This document shows, in pieces, positions 21,472 to 33,700 of a stretch of 64,000 nucleotides of DNA. Origin of the DNA: Pseudorasbora parva. Taxonomy: Eukaryota > Chordata > Actinopteri > Cypriniformes > Gobionidae. The stretch lies in assembly GCF_024679245.1 (NCBI RefSeq), contig NC_090178.1, positions 27,747,955 to 27,811,954 of the forward strand. The letters run 5' to 3'. The position numbers and the translations under genes were made by a program. Position 1 is the first letter of the stretch; each line of letters starts with the position of its first letter. The notes beneath the pieces are model-generated. The model worked only from the letters and a program-made list of their open reading frames with translations. It ran no database searches and was not told the DNA's origin.

Positions 21472-22339
21472 TTTAAAGACTCAGAACCATTCAGTGACCG
21501 ATGGGATCAGACCTGCACGGATGCATTCCACCGTGTCATTCAGTGCTTGCTAAATGCACCTGTACTGGCATTTGCTGATGCTGAAAAGCCGTATGTTCTA
21601 CACACAGACGCAAGTTTCAAAGGGCTTGGTGCCGTACTTTACCAGGAACATCCAGAAGGGTTAAGACCAGTGGCGTTCGCAAGCAGAAGATTGAGTTCTC
21701 CTGAACAGCGATACCCGGTACATCAGCTAGAGTTCCTAGCATTAAAATGGGCAGTCGTTGATAAGTTTCACGACTATCTCTATGGAGCCAAGTTCACTGT
21801 ATGCACCGATAATAACCCGTTGACTTATGTACTCTCAACGGCCAAACTAAATGCAACAGGTCATCGATGGCTTGCTGCCTTAGCCACCTATGATTTTGAT
21901 GTCAAGTACAGGCCTGGAAGAGCTAACATTGATGCTGACTTGTTGTCTCGCAACTTGCCTGGAAGAGAAGAGTGGGATGGCATGGCTCAGAGCGTAGTGA
22001 AATCCATATGTCAAAGGGTGGAAGTGACTGTAAAGCCGAATTCAACCCCCAGATACGTGGAACAACTAGGGGCTTCACCAGATTGTATTCCTGAAGTATA
22101 TGCTTTCCCATCTCAGCTACATCTAGGTTCACTGGAGCAACTATCTAAAGCAGATTTGATGAAGGCTCAAAAGAGAGATGATTTGATTGGATGTGTGATG
22201 GACGCAGTGAAACAGGGAGTCTGGCCTAGTAACAAAGACTTAGACCCAGAGACAAGGTTGATGAAAAGAGAAGCGGATAGACTTGTGATGAGAGATGGAC
22301 TTCTGTACAGAGTAAGCAAGAAAGCTGCTGAGGAGGCAC
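21472..22339 (+). pseudogene. element A pol, part 3: RNase H and linker
   Basis: Resumes the element A frame after element C. RNase H, which removes RNA from the RNA-DNA hybrid, is shown by VLHTDASFKGLGAVLYQ (~21598), VAFASRRLSSPEQRY, VHQLEFLALKWAV and VCTDNNPLTYVLS, followed by YRPGRANIDADLLSR. A linker with DRLVMRDGLLYRVSK leads to the integrase. The frame is open up to the 8-bp duplication GGAGGCAC (22332-22339), where a hAT element is inserted. Confidence 0.85.
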
Positions 22340-23575
22340 TAGAGTTTAGATTCTCTACCCGAGCCCGAGCCCGAACCTGACCCGAACCGACCCGCGGGCC
22401 GGGTCGGGCTGAGATTTCCCTGCACTATCCTCGGGTCGGGTTGGGCTGGGCCCGTGATCAAACGTTTGTTTTTTTAATCATTAGCCTACTTTACTAGTCT
22501 AATTGGGTGGGCAGAAAGCTATGCTATAATCAGAAATTATATATATTTAGCAAAGTAAGAACTAATACAACAACTAAGAAACAAATGTGTAGGCTACAAA
22601 GTTGCACAAGTCAGGATTAGTGTAAAAATGCGTGTTAAACTCACAGCTCGAGCAGTGATGAAGCGCAGCATTATAAACAGAAACGCTCTGAGTCAAGAGC
22701 TGCTCGCGAACACTGCACTTTGCTTAATTAAATATCTTCGAATCGTTTCGTTTAAAAGTGGACATTTCAAGCTTTCTATATGCATATTTGTCATGTCTGT
22801 GAGGCGAGTAGCCTGCTGAGTTTCGGTTTATTTATGAGACGCGCGCTCCAGTTCATGAGATGAAATGAAAGCAATCACTCCCACGACTTCACCTCGCGAT
22901 TGTAGTCTGCTATTTGCTTTTTATTTATTAAATCCAGGCAACTAGCCCAAGAAACCTTTTTTAAAATTAAGATACAATTTAAACAAAACGAAATAAATGC
23001 TTTCTACAAAACAAAACTTAATATTAAACTAAATATAACCACCAAAATCATTTCTGACCCAGTCGCATCTTTTCACTCATCATAATCAGATGAAATGTAA
23101 AAATAATATTATAATATTTAAACATAAATATGAAGGAAAAAACACATTGTTTAATGGCAACAACAAAGTAAGCTACAGATAAATGTCTGAGCTGGATTTG
23201 AGCAAACATCAGTTTACCGGTGAGCGGATCATGAGCGCGCGCCTGCGGATTATTGAGCGGAGTCAAGTCAACTTTATTTATAGCCTATAGCGCGTTTACA
23301 ATGATGATTGTTTCAAAGCAGCTTCAAAGTGTTAAACATGAAAATATTGCAACAAAATGTAGTTTTATCATGAGCCTCACCAGTCCGCTTCGCTGCGCTT
23401 TGCTCATTACAGGCTCGTTCTCGTCTAAACGCCCACGTATTGAACAATGGTCGGGTTTAAATCGGGCTCGGGCTCATAATTACAGTTAATGTGTCGGGCC
23501 GGGTCGGGCTCGGACACAACGTGCACGGGCTCGGGTAGGGTCGGGCTTGATTTTTTGAGCCCGATCTAACCTCTA
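22340..23575. mobile_element. non-autonomous hAT element inside element A
   Basis: 1236 bp flanked by the 8-bp duplication GGAGGCAC (22332-22339 and 23576-23583). The terminal inverted repeats are TAGAGTTTAGA and TAGAGGTTAGA. Both ends carry clustered subterminal repeats of the type CCCGAGCC/GGGTCGGGCT. No transposase frame is present. Near 23262-23340 it contains a fragment (AGTCAACTTTATTTATAG..., GTTTCAAAGCAGCTTC) resembling the 3' part of the repeat at 57040-58090, in reverse orientation. Confidence 0.88.
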
Positions 23576-23583
23576 GGAGGCAC

Positions 23584-25213
23584 TCCAGCTTGTGTTGCCT
23601 ACTGAGTTCAGAGACACAGTGTTGCATTCCCTTCACGATGACATGGGACATTTAGGCGTGGAGAGAGTAACTCAACTCCTGAGAGCCAGATTCTACTGGC
23701 CCAAAATGGCTCATGACACCGAAGAATATGTGAGGAATTGTGTATTGTGCATCACTCACAAAACACCTGCCAAGAAAAGCGCTTCTCTACATCAAATCAC
23801 AAGCAGTGGTCCTATGGACTTGGTGTGTATTGACTTCTTGTCTATGGAGCCCGATTCTGGAGGCGTTGGTAATGTTCTGGTCGTGACGGATCACTATACC
23901 AGATACGCACAAGCCTTTCCTGCAAAGAATCAGAAAGCACTGACAGTGACTAAGATCCTAGTTCAAAAGTACTTTGTTCACTATGGACTGTTAGGATTCA
24001 TTCTGATCAGGGAAGAGACTTTGAGGCGAGACTGATAAAGGAACTGTTGACAACCTTAGGCATACGTAAGTCCCGGACGACTCCGTATCACCCTCAAGGA
24101 GACCCACAGCCGGAGCGGTTTAACCGTACACTGCTCTCGATGTTGGCCACGCTAGGACAAGAAAAGAAGAGGTCCTGGAGTCAACATGTAGCTTCGTTAG
24201 TACATGCGTACAACAGTACCAGAAGTGATGCCACCGGATACTCTCCTTACTTCTTGATGTTCGGTAGAGAGGCGAGACTGCCGGTAGACCTGTGTTTCGA
24301 AACGCCAAAAGATGGAAAAGACGTGAGGAAACATTTCCAGTATGTTGAATGCCTGAAACGTGATTTGCAAAGAGCATATCAACTAGCTGGTCAAGCGGCA
24401 GGCAAGACTCATTTGAGGAACAAGAGAGCCTATGATCAGAAGGTCAAGTTTCAGAAAATTCAGGAAGGAGACAGAGTTCTGTTGAAGAATCTAGGACTCA
24501 AAGGGAAACATAAGTTGGAAAGCCGATGGAGTTCCATACCTCATGTAGTGGTTGGACAAATGCCGAACTTACCTGTATATCAGGTGAAACCTGAGGAAGG
24601 AAAAGGTAGGGACAGAACCATACATCGAGATCATATCTTACCCATTGGACAATCTGTGAGGATCCCCATGGAACAAGGATGTGAAGAAACCAATGTGAGA
24701 CCTAGAACACGTGCAAGCAGAACAAGACAAAGACAAAAGAAAGTGAATCAAAGAGAAGAAATAACAGAGGTAACTGATTCCTCATCTGAAGTGGAGTATG
24801 AATATTCTAGTAGACCATACATGGAGTATGTGGAACGTCTATTGAAGAGGAGAGACACTCGTGATGGAATCTCAGTACAGTCGCAGTGTGAAGAGGACAG
24901 AGAACATGATACTGTGCCATCAGCTGAAGAACTGGATTCTAACGAAAGAGATGATGAAAGTCAAGCAGCAGAGAGCGATTCAGAGACAGATGATTCTGAA
25001 ATAGGCCTGGATGCTGGAAGAAATTCTGTTAAACCACCTGGAGAGAGTCTGAGCTCTAGGACGGAAGTTAATAGAGTACCTAGCACCAGAGTAACTGAAA
25101 AGAGAAGAATAAAACCAGTGTTGAGATTAACATATAATGAACCTGGAAAAGTCAGTGAGCAACCTATAACTATATCTCATAGAGGAGTAACTATCACTAT
25201 AGGCAAAAACTAG
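23584..25213 (+). pseudogene. element A pol, part 4: integrase and acidic tail
   Basis: The frame resumes in phase at 23584. The HHCC zinc finger is HSLHDDMGHLGVERVTQLL...CVLC (~23620-23750), the first catalytic Asp lies in VCIDFLSME (~23830), and the second in HSDQGRDFE just after an apparent one-base frameshift near 23995-24000. The third acidic residue is in HPQGDPQPERFNRTL. A GDRVLLKNLGLKGKHKLE block (C-terminal beta domain) and a 170-residue tail rich in Glu, Ser, Arg and Asp follow, ending at the stop 25211-25213. The frameshift separates 23584-24035 from 24001-25213. Without it the pol would be open throughout. Confidence 0.85.
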
Positions 25214-25293
25214 GTTTCTACTGCCAAAAACTAATCTATCTACATTCATAGGTGGATTATGTATTATGTCTTATGAGGACATGTAGACATTTA

Positions 25294-25305
25294 GTAAGGG
25301 GGGAA
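25294..25305 (+). promoter_or_regulatory. polypurine tract of element A
   Basis: GTAAGGGGGGAA directly before the LTR start TGTAGCCC at 25306. Confidence 0.75.
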
Positions 25306-26585
25306 TGTAGCCCTATGAAAAAAAAGAGTATTTCTATAACCCAATATTTTATTTTGTTTATTTTCATTGTAATATACATTTCACTTTGATACAGGTGTTT
25401 ATACTATGTTTAGATGTGTTAATATATTAAGTTGTTTGAAAATTCATTTACCCGTGAGAGTGTCCAATTAGAAGCGGGGTGAGAGGTAATGAGGAAAAAG
25501 GGGGAGAGGAAAAGGCTGCTATGAGATGGAGACACGTGAAGATTGTGCTGTGAGAGATACAAGTTAAAAATCGGTAAAACACCAAGTTTAACATTTGTTA
25601 TCATAAGTGACATTGTATACTGCGCGAAGAGTGAGTTACAGACACTTTGTTACAGTGCGATCGTTCCGATCGTGGACTTTGTGGTTATAGTTAGCCCCAT
25701 AGGAGAAAGTATGGACTGTTAATTACCACACATGAGGAAAAAAAAGGGACTTTGCCAGCGAGTAGCCTGCTCGGTTGCTGTGTGAAGTGCATGGCCTGAA
25801 AAGCCTAATCGCCGAGGAAAAAGACTGTGAAGGAGCGGAGGGAGTCTTCAAGGCCGTTGAGTATCGGGTGCATCGTGTTCGGGAGCCGTGAAGGACGACA
25901 CGGCGACTCATCAGTTCCGTTGCGTGAGTTTATTTTGTGTGTTGCGCCGTGGCGTGAAGCGACCATTGTGTTTTAGGTCTCAACGATCTCTAGCTACACA
26001 ACAGGCCTGCCACGAGTATTCATTTGACTACCAGGGTATTCATTTTGTTTATTCATTTTGATGGCCATGTAGTCATTTGCCGGCATTAGATTTATACTTT
26101 GGATTGGTTTAATTTGGGGAATTTAATGTGATGAGAATTGTGATTATCTGGATTTGTTTATTTGAATCAAATTGTATATTTCTAAATTTTATATTTTCTT
26201 TAAGTAAATAGTTTATAACTATTTCCTGTGAAGGTTGTCTTTATATTTGGGTTTGATATATTTATACAGGTGATATATATTTTAAGTAAATAATATAATT
26301 TAGCGTATAATAATTTGGTTTAGAGTGAACATATTTAGTGTGTTAAAGTAACCTAATTCTTTTCCAATCAAAGTAATATTTTAATTTATTTTAGCTATAC
26401 AGACATTGTGTGCTTATTATAAATTAAATGACTCTTAGGAATAAAAGTGAACATATAGTGAAAACATTAATAATTTACATTGGTGCATTAATTAATAACA
26501 TAAAAGAGAGATCTTTCACCAAGTAGGAATTCGGGGAGCGCACTTCAATAAAACAAAGGCTAATACACGCTAAGGGAGCGCTACA
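25306..26585 (+). repeat. 3' LTR of element A
   Basis: About 1280 bp from TGTAGCCCTATG to GAGCGCTACA, with AATAAA at 26547-26552. No second copy is in the window, so the borders rest on the polypurine tract, the TG...CA ends and the polyadenylation signal. Confidence 0.7.
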
Positions 26586-27769
26586 CAGATAACAAGGGGG
26601 GAGGGATCAGACAATTACATGAGCACATGCTCACAATAACAAAACCCACATGTGCACAGAAGACAGGACAGGCATGTGACACATTTATTCTCTCTCTTAA
26701 ACATAAAGTGACCTTTATTTTTTATATTTTTCATTGACCACTTAATTTATGTGTGTTTGGGGGGGGGGCATGTTTTTGTGACATATGAGGACACAAATGT
26801 GTATAATGACATGCGTATGACATGGGTATCACAAGGAGAGGGTGAAATATGAGGACATTGGCCATGTCCCCACTTTTCAAAATGCTTACAAATTACAGGA
26901 TGAGTTTTTTTTTTTGAGAAAGTAAAAATGCAGAATGTTTTCTGTGATGGTATAGGGATATAGGTTTGTGGATTAATATGAGGCATATTTCTTTGTGCAG
27001 ACAGGGATATTGTTCTTTCATTTACAGGCCTTTTTGTAAACATTTATACAATAAACACTATGCTGCAGGTTAAATGGGCTATGATATTTGTATAAATTAA
27101 GAAATGGGAAAGTAAAGTATTAGTGAAGTTGCTTTTCAAATAGCAGAACCAAAGTAATCTCTCTAGTAACTAATTAATTTTTTGAGTAACTAAACTACCC
27201 CAACACTGCTGTACATGCTCATTAATTTAATGTTCATACTTTTCAGTTGGCCAAGATTTCTAAAAATCCTTTCTTTGTATTGGTCTTAAGTAATATTCAA
27301 ATTTTCTGAGATACTGAATTTGGGACTTTCCTTTTTTGTCAGTTATAATCATCAAAATTAAAAGAAATAAACATTTGAAATTATCAGTCTGTGTGTAATG
27401 AATGAATATAATATACAAGTTTCACTTTTTGTAATTGAAGTCTATATTTATTTTAACTTTTTAACAAAACCAAACATCCCCTTAAGAAGTTTCACTTTTT
27501 GAACAGAATATGTGAAATAAATCAACTTTTTGATGATATTCTAATTATATGACCAGCACCTGTAATGTCTTTGAGTTCAATAATCTGAGTTAGGTAATCG
27601 GAGTGTTTATTTCCATGACCAAATCTAAGGCATGACTCGTGTTAATATTCAGCACTAGGTGGCACAGTGAGTTCTGCACTCTTTATCAGCCGTTGATCAT
27701 TAACTGAAAACTGATGTAAAATAGTTCAGATGATTTGAGCTGCAGTTCCTGACAGATGAGAGCTCGAGC
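26586..27769. other. intergenic stretch with two dispersed repeats
   Basis: No gene is seen. 26752-26950 resembles 42934-43125 (both ...GGGCATGTTTTTGT..., GAGAGGGTGAAATATGAGG..., AATGCAGAATGTTT). 27225-27561 resembles, in opposite orientation, 36048-36232. The last ~200 bp should hold the promoter of the Ig-type gene, but I see no clear TATA box. Confidence 0.6.
27225..27561 (+). repeat. dispersed repeat, copy 1 (inverted copy at 36048-36232)
   Basis: The segment around TTTTCAGTTGGCCAAGATTT, TTGGTCTTAAGTAAT and ATACTGAATTTGGGA recurs in reverse complement on the other side of the Ig-type gene. It is a repeat of unknown class, with an AT-rich end and no coding capacity. Confidence 0.7.
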
Positions 27770-30700
27770 ATGATGGTCTATTATCGTTTGTACTGGACAC
27801 TGTGGATATTGTCGTGTTTTGGTGAGACTTTTTAGTAATCAAATTATGCTGTCTGTTTAATTTCTGTAGCCTATAAAATAATGATATTGGTTGTAATTAA
27901 TTATTTATCTGCAGTAACATGTAAGTCTTCCCTTTTAGTGAGGATTGTTTCTTCTCCCCCTCCTCCCACCCCCACATAGGACAATATTTAGGTCAAGACC
28001 TGCAGTTTCCTGAGCCGGCTAATAGAGCAGTAGGAGAAAGTGTCGTACTCGCTCCTGATAACCCACCCCCAACATGGAATATTTCTGCTCATTGGTTCTT
28101 TAATTCTTCACCTATACTTGGATTAACGCCTGGTGGTGAACCTGCAGTAAACCCTGCATATAAAGACAGAGTCCGTTTTAACAGCAGCACTCTCGCTCTG
28201 GAGCTGCGGAATCTGACACTGGATGATTCTGGGATATACAAACTGACTGTAACAGTTAGTATTTTAGAAATACTTACAGGAGAAACTTCACTACAAGTGT
28301 TCGGTGAGTTTGCTTAAATTTGGTTCAGCGCTTGATCATAAATTAGGCTATATGCCTAAAAAATTATGTTTAAAGGGGTGTTCTGAGGTTTTTTCTAGGC
28401 TTGGTTGTGCTTATGGGGTGCAGTATAACATGTCTTAATACTTCTTCTTTTCTTTCTTTTTTTAATGTATTTTTCTTATATTTTACCTTTATTCCACACC
28501 GCTGTCTCCACTGTCCTTTGAACGTCTCGTTTGCTTCCTGCTTCTATGAAAACGAAAAACACAATGTAGTTTCATGTATTTTTACTGGCTGAATTGCCAA
28601 GCACAGGTTGTCTGGAAATGCCACGGCCTTTACCTTTACGGGCAGAAGTCACATCTGGGGCAGTGTTTATGTTAATATCAAGGGTTTATGATGTCACCGA
28701 CCCGGGAAGAAGCTCATTGTAGTCCAAACTGGCCGTTTTTGTAGGCAATAAACTGCCATAACTTTAAAAGACAATATCTCAGTTTGCATTTAACTTTCAG
28801 CACTGTAACTTTGCAGATACTGTTTATGCTCAAGCAGCAACATTACACACTAACTAAAGTTAATAAAGTGAAATCGCATGCAACCACCCCTTTAACGATA
28901 TGGTTGAGGAGGTTTTTAATAATATGTGAAAGATTAAAAAAAATGCTATGATAACTAGCAACTGCCTAGCAACACCATAATAACAACCTCCCATAACACT
29001 CTAGCAACTGCCTAGCACCCACACAGCATACCCTAGCAACCACCTAACAATGCCCTAGCAACCAGCCACAATGCCTTAGCAACCATCTGGCAAAGCCCTA
29101 GCAACCACACAAAATATAGCTACCATCCAGAATACCTTAGCAACCGCCTAGCAATCACCAAAAACACCTTAGCAACTGCCTCAACACACCCTGGCAACCG
29201 AGTGCTGAGTTTTGTCACTTCAAGCACCACTCACGTTTTCTTCACGAAATGCACATTCTAGTTATATCTATAATTACACTGCCGATCCTTCCCTTACACC
29301 TTAACCCACCCTTAAACTTAACCAGAGCATCAAACCTGTCCCTAACTTTATCTATATGTCATTTCAATGGCAGCAGAAGTGGAATACTTCTAAATACAAC
29401 ATGAACACATGAAATCTAAGAACAACAAAAAATGATTTACGTACATAGTAGTTAAAGTATATACAGTACATCTCAAATATGACACTAAAGTGTCATATTT
29501 GAGATGTTAAAAACTTATTGACATTAGAGAAACACCCAAAAATGAACATTAAGCAAACAGAATTCAATGGTTAATATAAACAAACATTAACTGTTAACAT
29601 TACTAAGGAATTAAAAGTGACAAAACAAAACAAATGCAAACTGTAAATGATTATCATTCTACATCACAGTTATTTGCAGTTACAAACAGTCAGTATTCAG
29701 TAATACTTATATACTAATGCTAGGTAGTAGTGCACTTTTAACTGTTAATTGCAATTAGGAACCAGAAATGTATGACAAAATTAACATAATGCAAAAGCAC
29801 AAACTCTTTTGCTGTTTTTACAACTGTTCGATGGGTCCTAAATGTGAAAGACTTTAGATCCAGTATCTTATTTCTTTTGCTCTCGTTTACGCAGAAAAAG
29901 TATCTGTCAGTCTTACTGGTACAGAAGAATCATTAATAGAGGGCGACTCATCTGCTAACATCAGCTCTGAGGGAACTAGCAGCATCACCTCCGTGGAGTG
30001 GATGAAAGATAACAGTCCTCTGTCTCCTAGCAACAGAACCAGCTTCTCACCTGATAACAGATCAGTGTCCATCAGTCCAGTGCAAAGATCAGACAGTGGA
30101 GAATATCAGTGTACTTACAGAAACCCTGTCAGCTCTGAGACCGCAAAACTCAGGCTGATCATCAACTGTGAGTGTTAAACATTTAAACATCAAGATGATT
30201 TGAGTTCAAACCTGATGAAATATAGACATACTTCAGGGCTCTAACAGTGAGTCTCTTGTGTTTGTTCTAGATGGACCAGAAGAGGTTTCTATCAAGGGTC
30301 CGGATGTGGTGGATTTAGGGGTTCCAGTGTCTCTGTCTTGCTCTGCGAATTCTGTACCTTCTGCCTCATTCAGCTGGACGTTTAATGGAACAGACACCAA
30401 TGTGAACACAGACACGTTCATCATAGATAAGGCTGACTTGACTGACAGTGGAGATTACGAATGCACTGCCTTGAATAGCATCACAACCAGAAGCGCCTCA
30501 AAAAGACATGCTTTACTAGTTCACGGTAAGTGATATAACTAACTCTAAATGCGTTTTCAACTTTTGATAATCAACAATCTTAATTTACCTATTAAGGTAT
30601 GTTATTATTTTCAAAAATGTATATAATAATAATAATAATAATAATAGGTACTTTTATGACATTTTATGTTGCTTTAGATTACTTTGGACAAAAGTATTTG

Positions 30701-33700
30701 GATAAAAATCTGCTACATAAAATAAATAAAAAACACCCATTCGAAAGACCTTCATACGTGATTATTTATTTAATCTGTTTCATTTCAATTTTGATGACAG
30801 TGCATTACAGTTAATATTGTGTGCAGTACATGATCTGTTGTTTATCTTAATCTTAGTAGGTGGTGGTGGAGGAGGAGGAGGAGGAGGAGAAGGAGGAGGG
30901 CTGACAACAGGAGCGATAGTTGGGATTGTCATTGGAGTTTTAGTGGCAGTTGCAGGAATTTGTGGTCTGATTGTCTATTTAACAAAAACCAAGAAAATGT
31001 AAGTAAAATTACATTAATTACATGTGAATTATGTGCAATTAAAGTGACTTTCCTTAAAATTTGTAAATATATATGCAGGTCTGGCTGTACAAATGTGCTA
31101 GTATGTGCTAGGCACCCTCAATAAAACTTAAGAGCACCCTCCGTTGAAACTATTATAATAGCATATTGGCAAAATAAATTTAGCCGACTGTATTCGGTAC
31201 CTACGGATTTTAAATGCTGCCATTCCATATGTGTGTTTTTTCACTCTGAAAATGTAAAGAAACCTAGTAGCAACCAATTGTAGCAAATCACAGACATGTC
31301 TGTTGAGCACATGAATACAATGTCTTATCAGAATTTTTTTAATTTGTGGCTGTTTCTCAAAGTATGTCTTAATTAGGGACCGGTCCTGCCAGGTTACTTT
31401 CAAAATACAAACTCAGAAGGACACAAGGACATAGAACGCATCTTTGTGAGAATTGAGAAGTCCTGTAATTTTATTACTCAAATAGCCATACCAGCATATT
31501 ACAAGTAGTGGGTAAGCACCACCCAATGCACAATAAATAACACATAATGTCACACGTCATAACCCTTCTATTGTGTGAGAAGAGAGGTTTAAAGCTTTCA
31601 GGCTTCTGTACGTTGTCTGCCTGCAGTGACTTCTGGTATGTCTAATAGTTGCATCCTTGATATCAAGAACACAGCTGTGTATCTTCATGCGTTGTTTGTA
31701 GTTAATTTAAACAACAACAGCGTTTTGGGGTCCTGAAAAAGGAAACTTGGGTTTCAAAGTGTATGTTTTTGAAAACTATACTGTTATTGCATGCGTGTAA
31801 ACTACAAAAACGCAAATTCATGAAAACAGTGACATCACGCGCATGCGTATTACATGTTCAGTCTATTGGAGAGAAGTGGTTCTTTACAAAGTGACATCGC
31901 CAACTACTGCCTTGGCATGCATAATACATTTTTAATCGTATTAGCGGATCCGTGAGGGATCATTTTGACAACGCCTGTATGTGAAAAAACACAGGATAAA
32001 CATTTCCGTTTTCAGTATATCGTTGTCATGTAAACATACGCTAAGTTTTCAGTGTTGTATTTGCCTGTTCGGATCATTTATTAGTTGTCACAGTTTCAGA
32101 TTAGTCCACACCTGTTCTCTGTTCTTTTTATGGTCTTTCTTTAAGCCCTGAGTTCTCCTGAATTCTCCTCTGTTCATTGTCTCTTTTATTGAAGTTATGT
32201 TATATGCTATCGTTCCTTGTTTTTATTAAAACTGTATACTTCTCGTTTGTTCTGCGTCATGCATCTTCCTTGGGATTTAACTACACGGCAACCGGTGACA
32301 ACGCTAAAATAATGTACAAATATTTCACAATTTATTATTATAACTATTATTTTCAAACAGTTCAGTAGGTAAATAGTTGAGGGAGTGTTCTCCAAAAGCT
32401 TTTGCTGTGGTACTGATATTGGTACTGTAATTGTACTATGTAGTTACCGCCGGCTACAATAGCTTGTATTTCGTGACTAATAAAACAAATGAAAATAAAT
32501 TCATATTTATTTATTTATTTATTAACTTAATGTTGTAAATCTCCCAATGGTGGTACCTATAGGAGCTGTTTCTTACACATTTCGTGAGCACTTTAAAGCA
32601 GCCTCACTCATTTCAGAAGCACTCTTGTGATTTGATTCTGGAAAATGACCTCTGCAAAACAACTGTAATAAGCTGCTTATTTGTGAGACAAATATTTAGT
32701 AAAGATAAACAACTGGTTGTAAAAAAATATATTTGTTTTTACATTACAGACCAAAACCAACCCTCCAACAAAATAAACGGCCAAGTGAAGGTATGTTTGT
32801 TATTATTTATTCATAATTTCAACATGAGTATGATCTGATTGAAGCAACACTACTGAATTATAGCAACATTGTCCATCCTGTGACCGATTTCAGAAGATCT
32901 ATTTATATTACAGATGATTCAGCACATATTTCTCTCAGTATCAAACTTGTTTCTGTGTTTCTTTCTTTAAGCAGCACCACAACGCAGACAAGAGCCTGTA
33001 AGTGACTTTTTAGTTTTAGTTTTCTCCTCATCACAAACATTTTTATTCTCTGAATACCTGATTTAAAACTGTAAATCTGATGTCAAATGACCCATTACAA
33101 CCATTTACAGGAAGGTGTTTTTCAGTGGTAGGAACTGATATTCAGTTGTTCAGCCTCTTCTGTCTCTTGTGTCTTTTATCTCATAGAGGTTATTAAAGAG
33201 TTTATGACTTAGCAGGAAGGATGAGTGTATTTTTACAGTCAGTTCAAATGGACTTTAAGCTTACAGAAATGACTGCAGTGAGCTATTGATATTTGCCTAT
33301 GTTTAGTCATTTGAGTATCATGATAATTACCACTGTTTAATAGTGGAACCATAACAGCAACAAGAACATTTTTATCAGACGTTTACCTAGATTGATATCA
33401 TTGGGTCTGACATTGTGATTGTAATTCGACAAAAACAACTGACTATTTGTAGGAATTGAACTATGCAGACGTCAGCCATTTTCAGAAGAGAGATGGAGAG
33501 AGAGTGACTCTGGGGAGCAGAAGTGAGCCTCAGCCTACCACAGAGTATGCAGAAGTAAACCATGGAGCAAAGTCAAATGCTCCTCCACCTCCCTATGGAA
33601 GTCAGGTGAGCAGTTTCATATATTAAATGTAGCACATCCCATTGTAAAACACCATATGTGAACATAAGCTGCAATAAAACTGTAATGCATCATAAAAGAA

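Larger units (their letters stand above)
2700..26585 (+). mobile_element. Ty3/gypsy element A, outer shell of the nest (5' part missing)
   Basis: Pol fragments in one orientation (RT, RNase H, integrase), a polypurine tract and a 3' LTR are spread over 24 kb because younger elements sit inside. The insertions are the LINE at 3689-4463, element C at 4778-21466 and the hAT element at 22340-23575. At each of these three junctions one copy of a target duplication can be set aside and the A reading frame continues in phase. The 5' LTR, gag and protease are not in the window. They were probably displaced by the minus-strand element B, whose LTR lies immediately upstream, or lost. Confidence 0.85.

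Noticed and set aside
30599..30814. 71-codon frame in intron 4 starting in an ATA repeat
   Set aside because: Begins in a microsatellite, has no domain and does not fit the exon phases of the gene.
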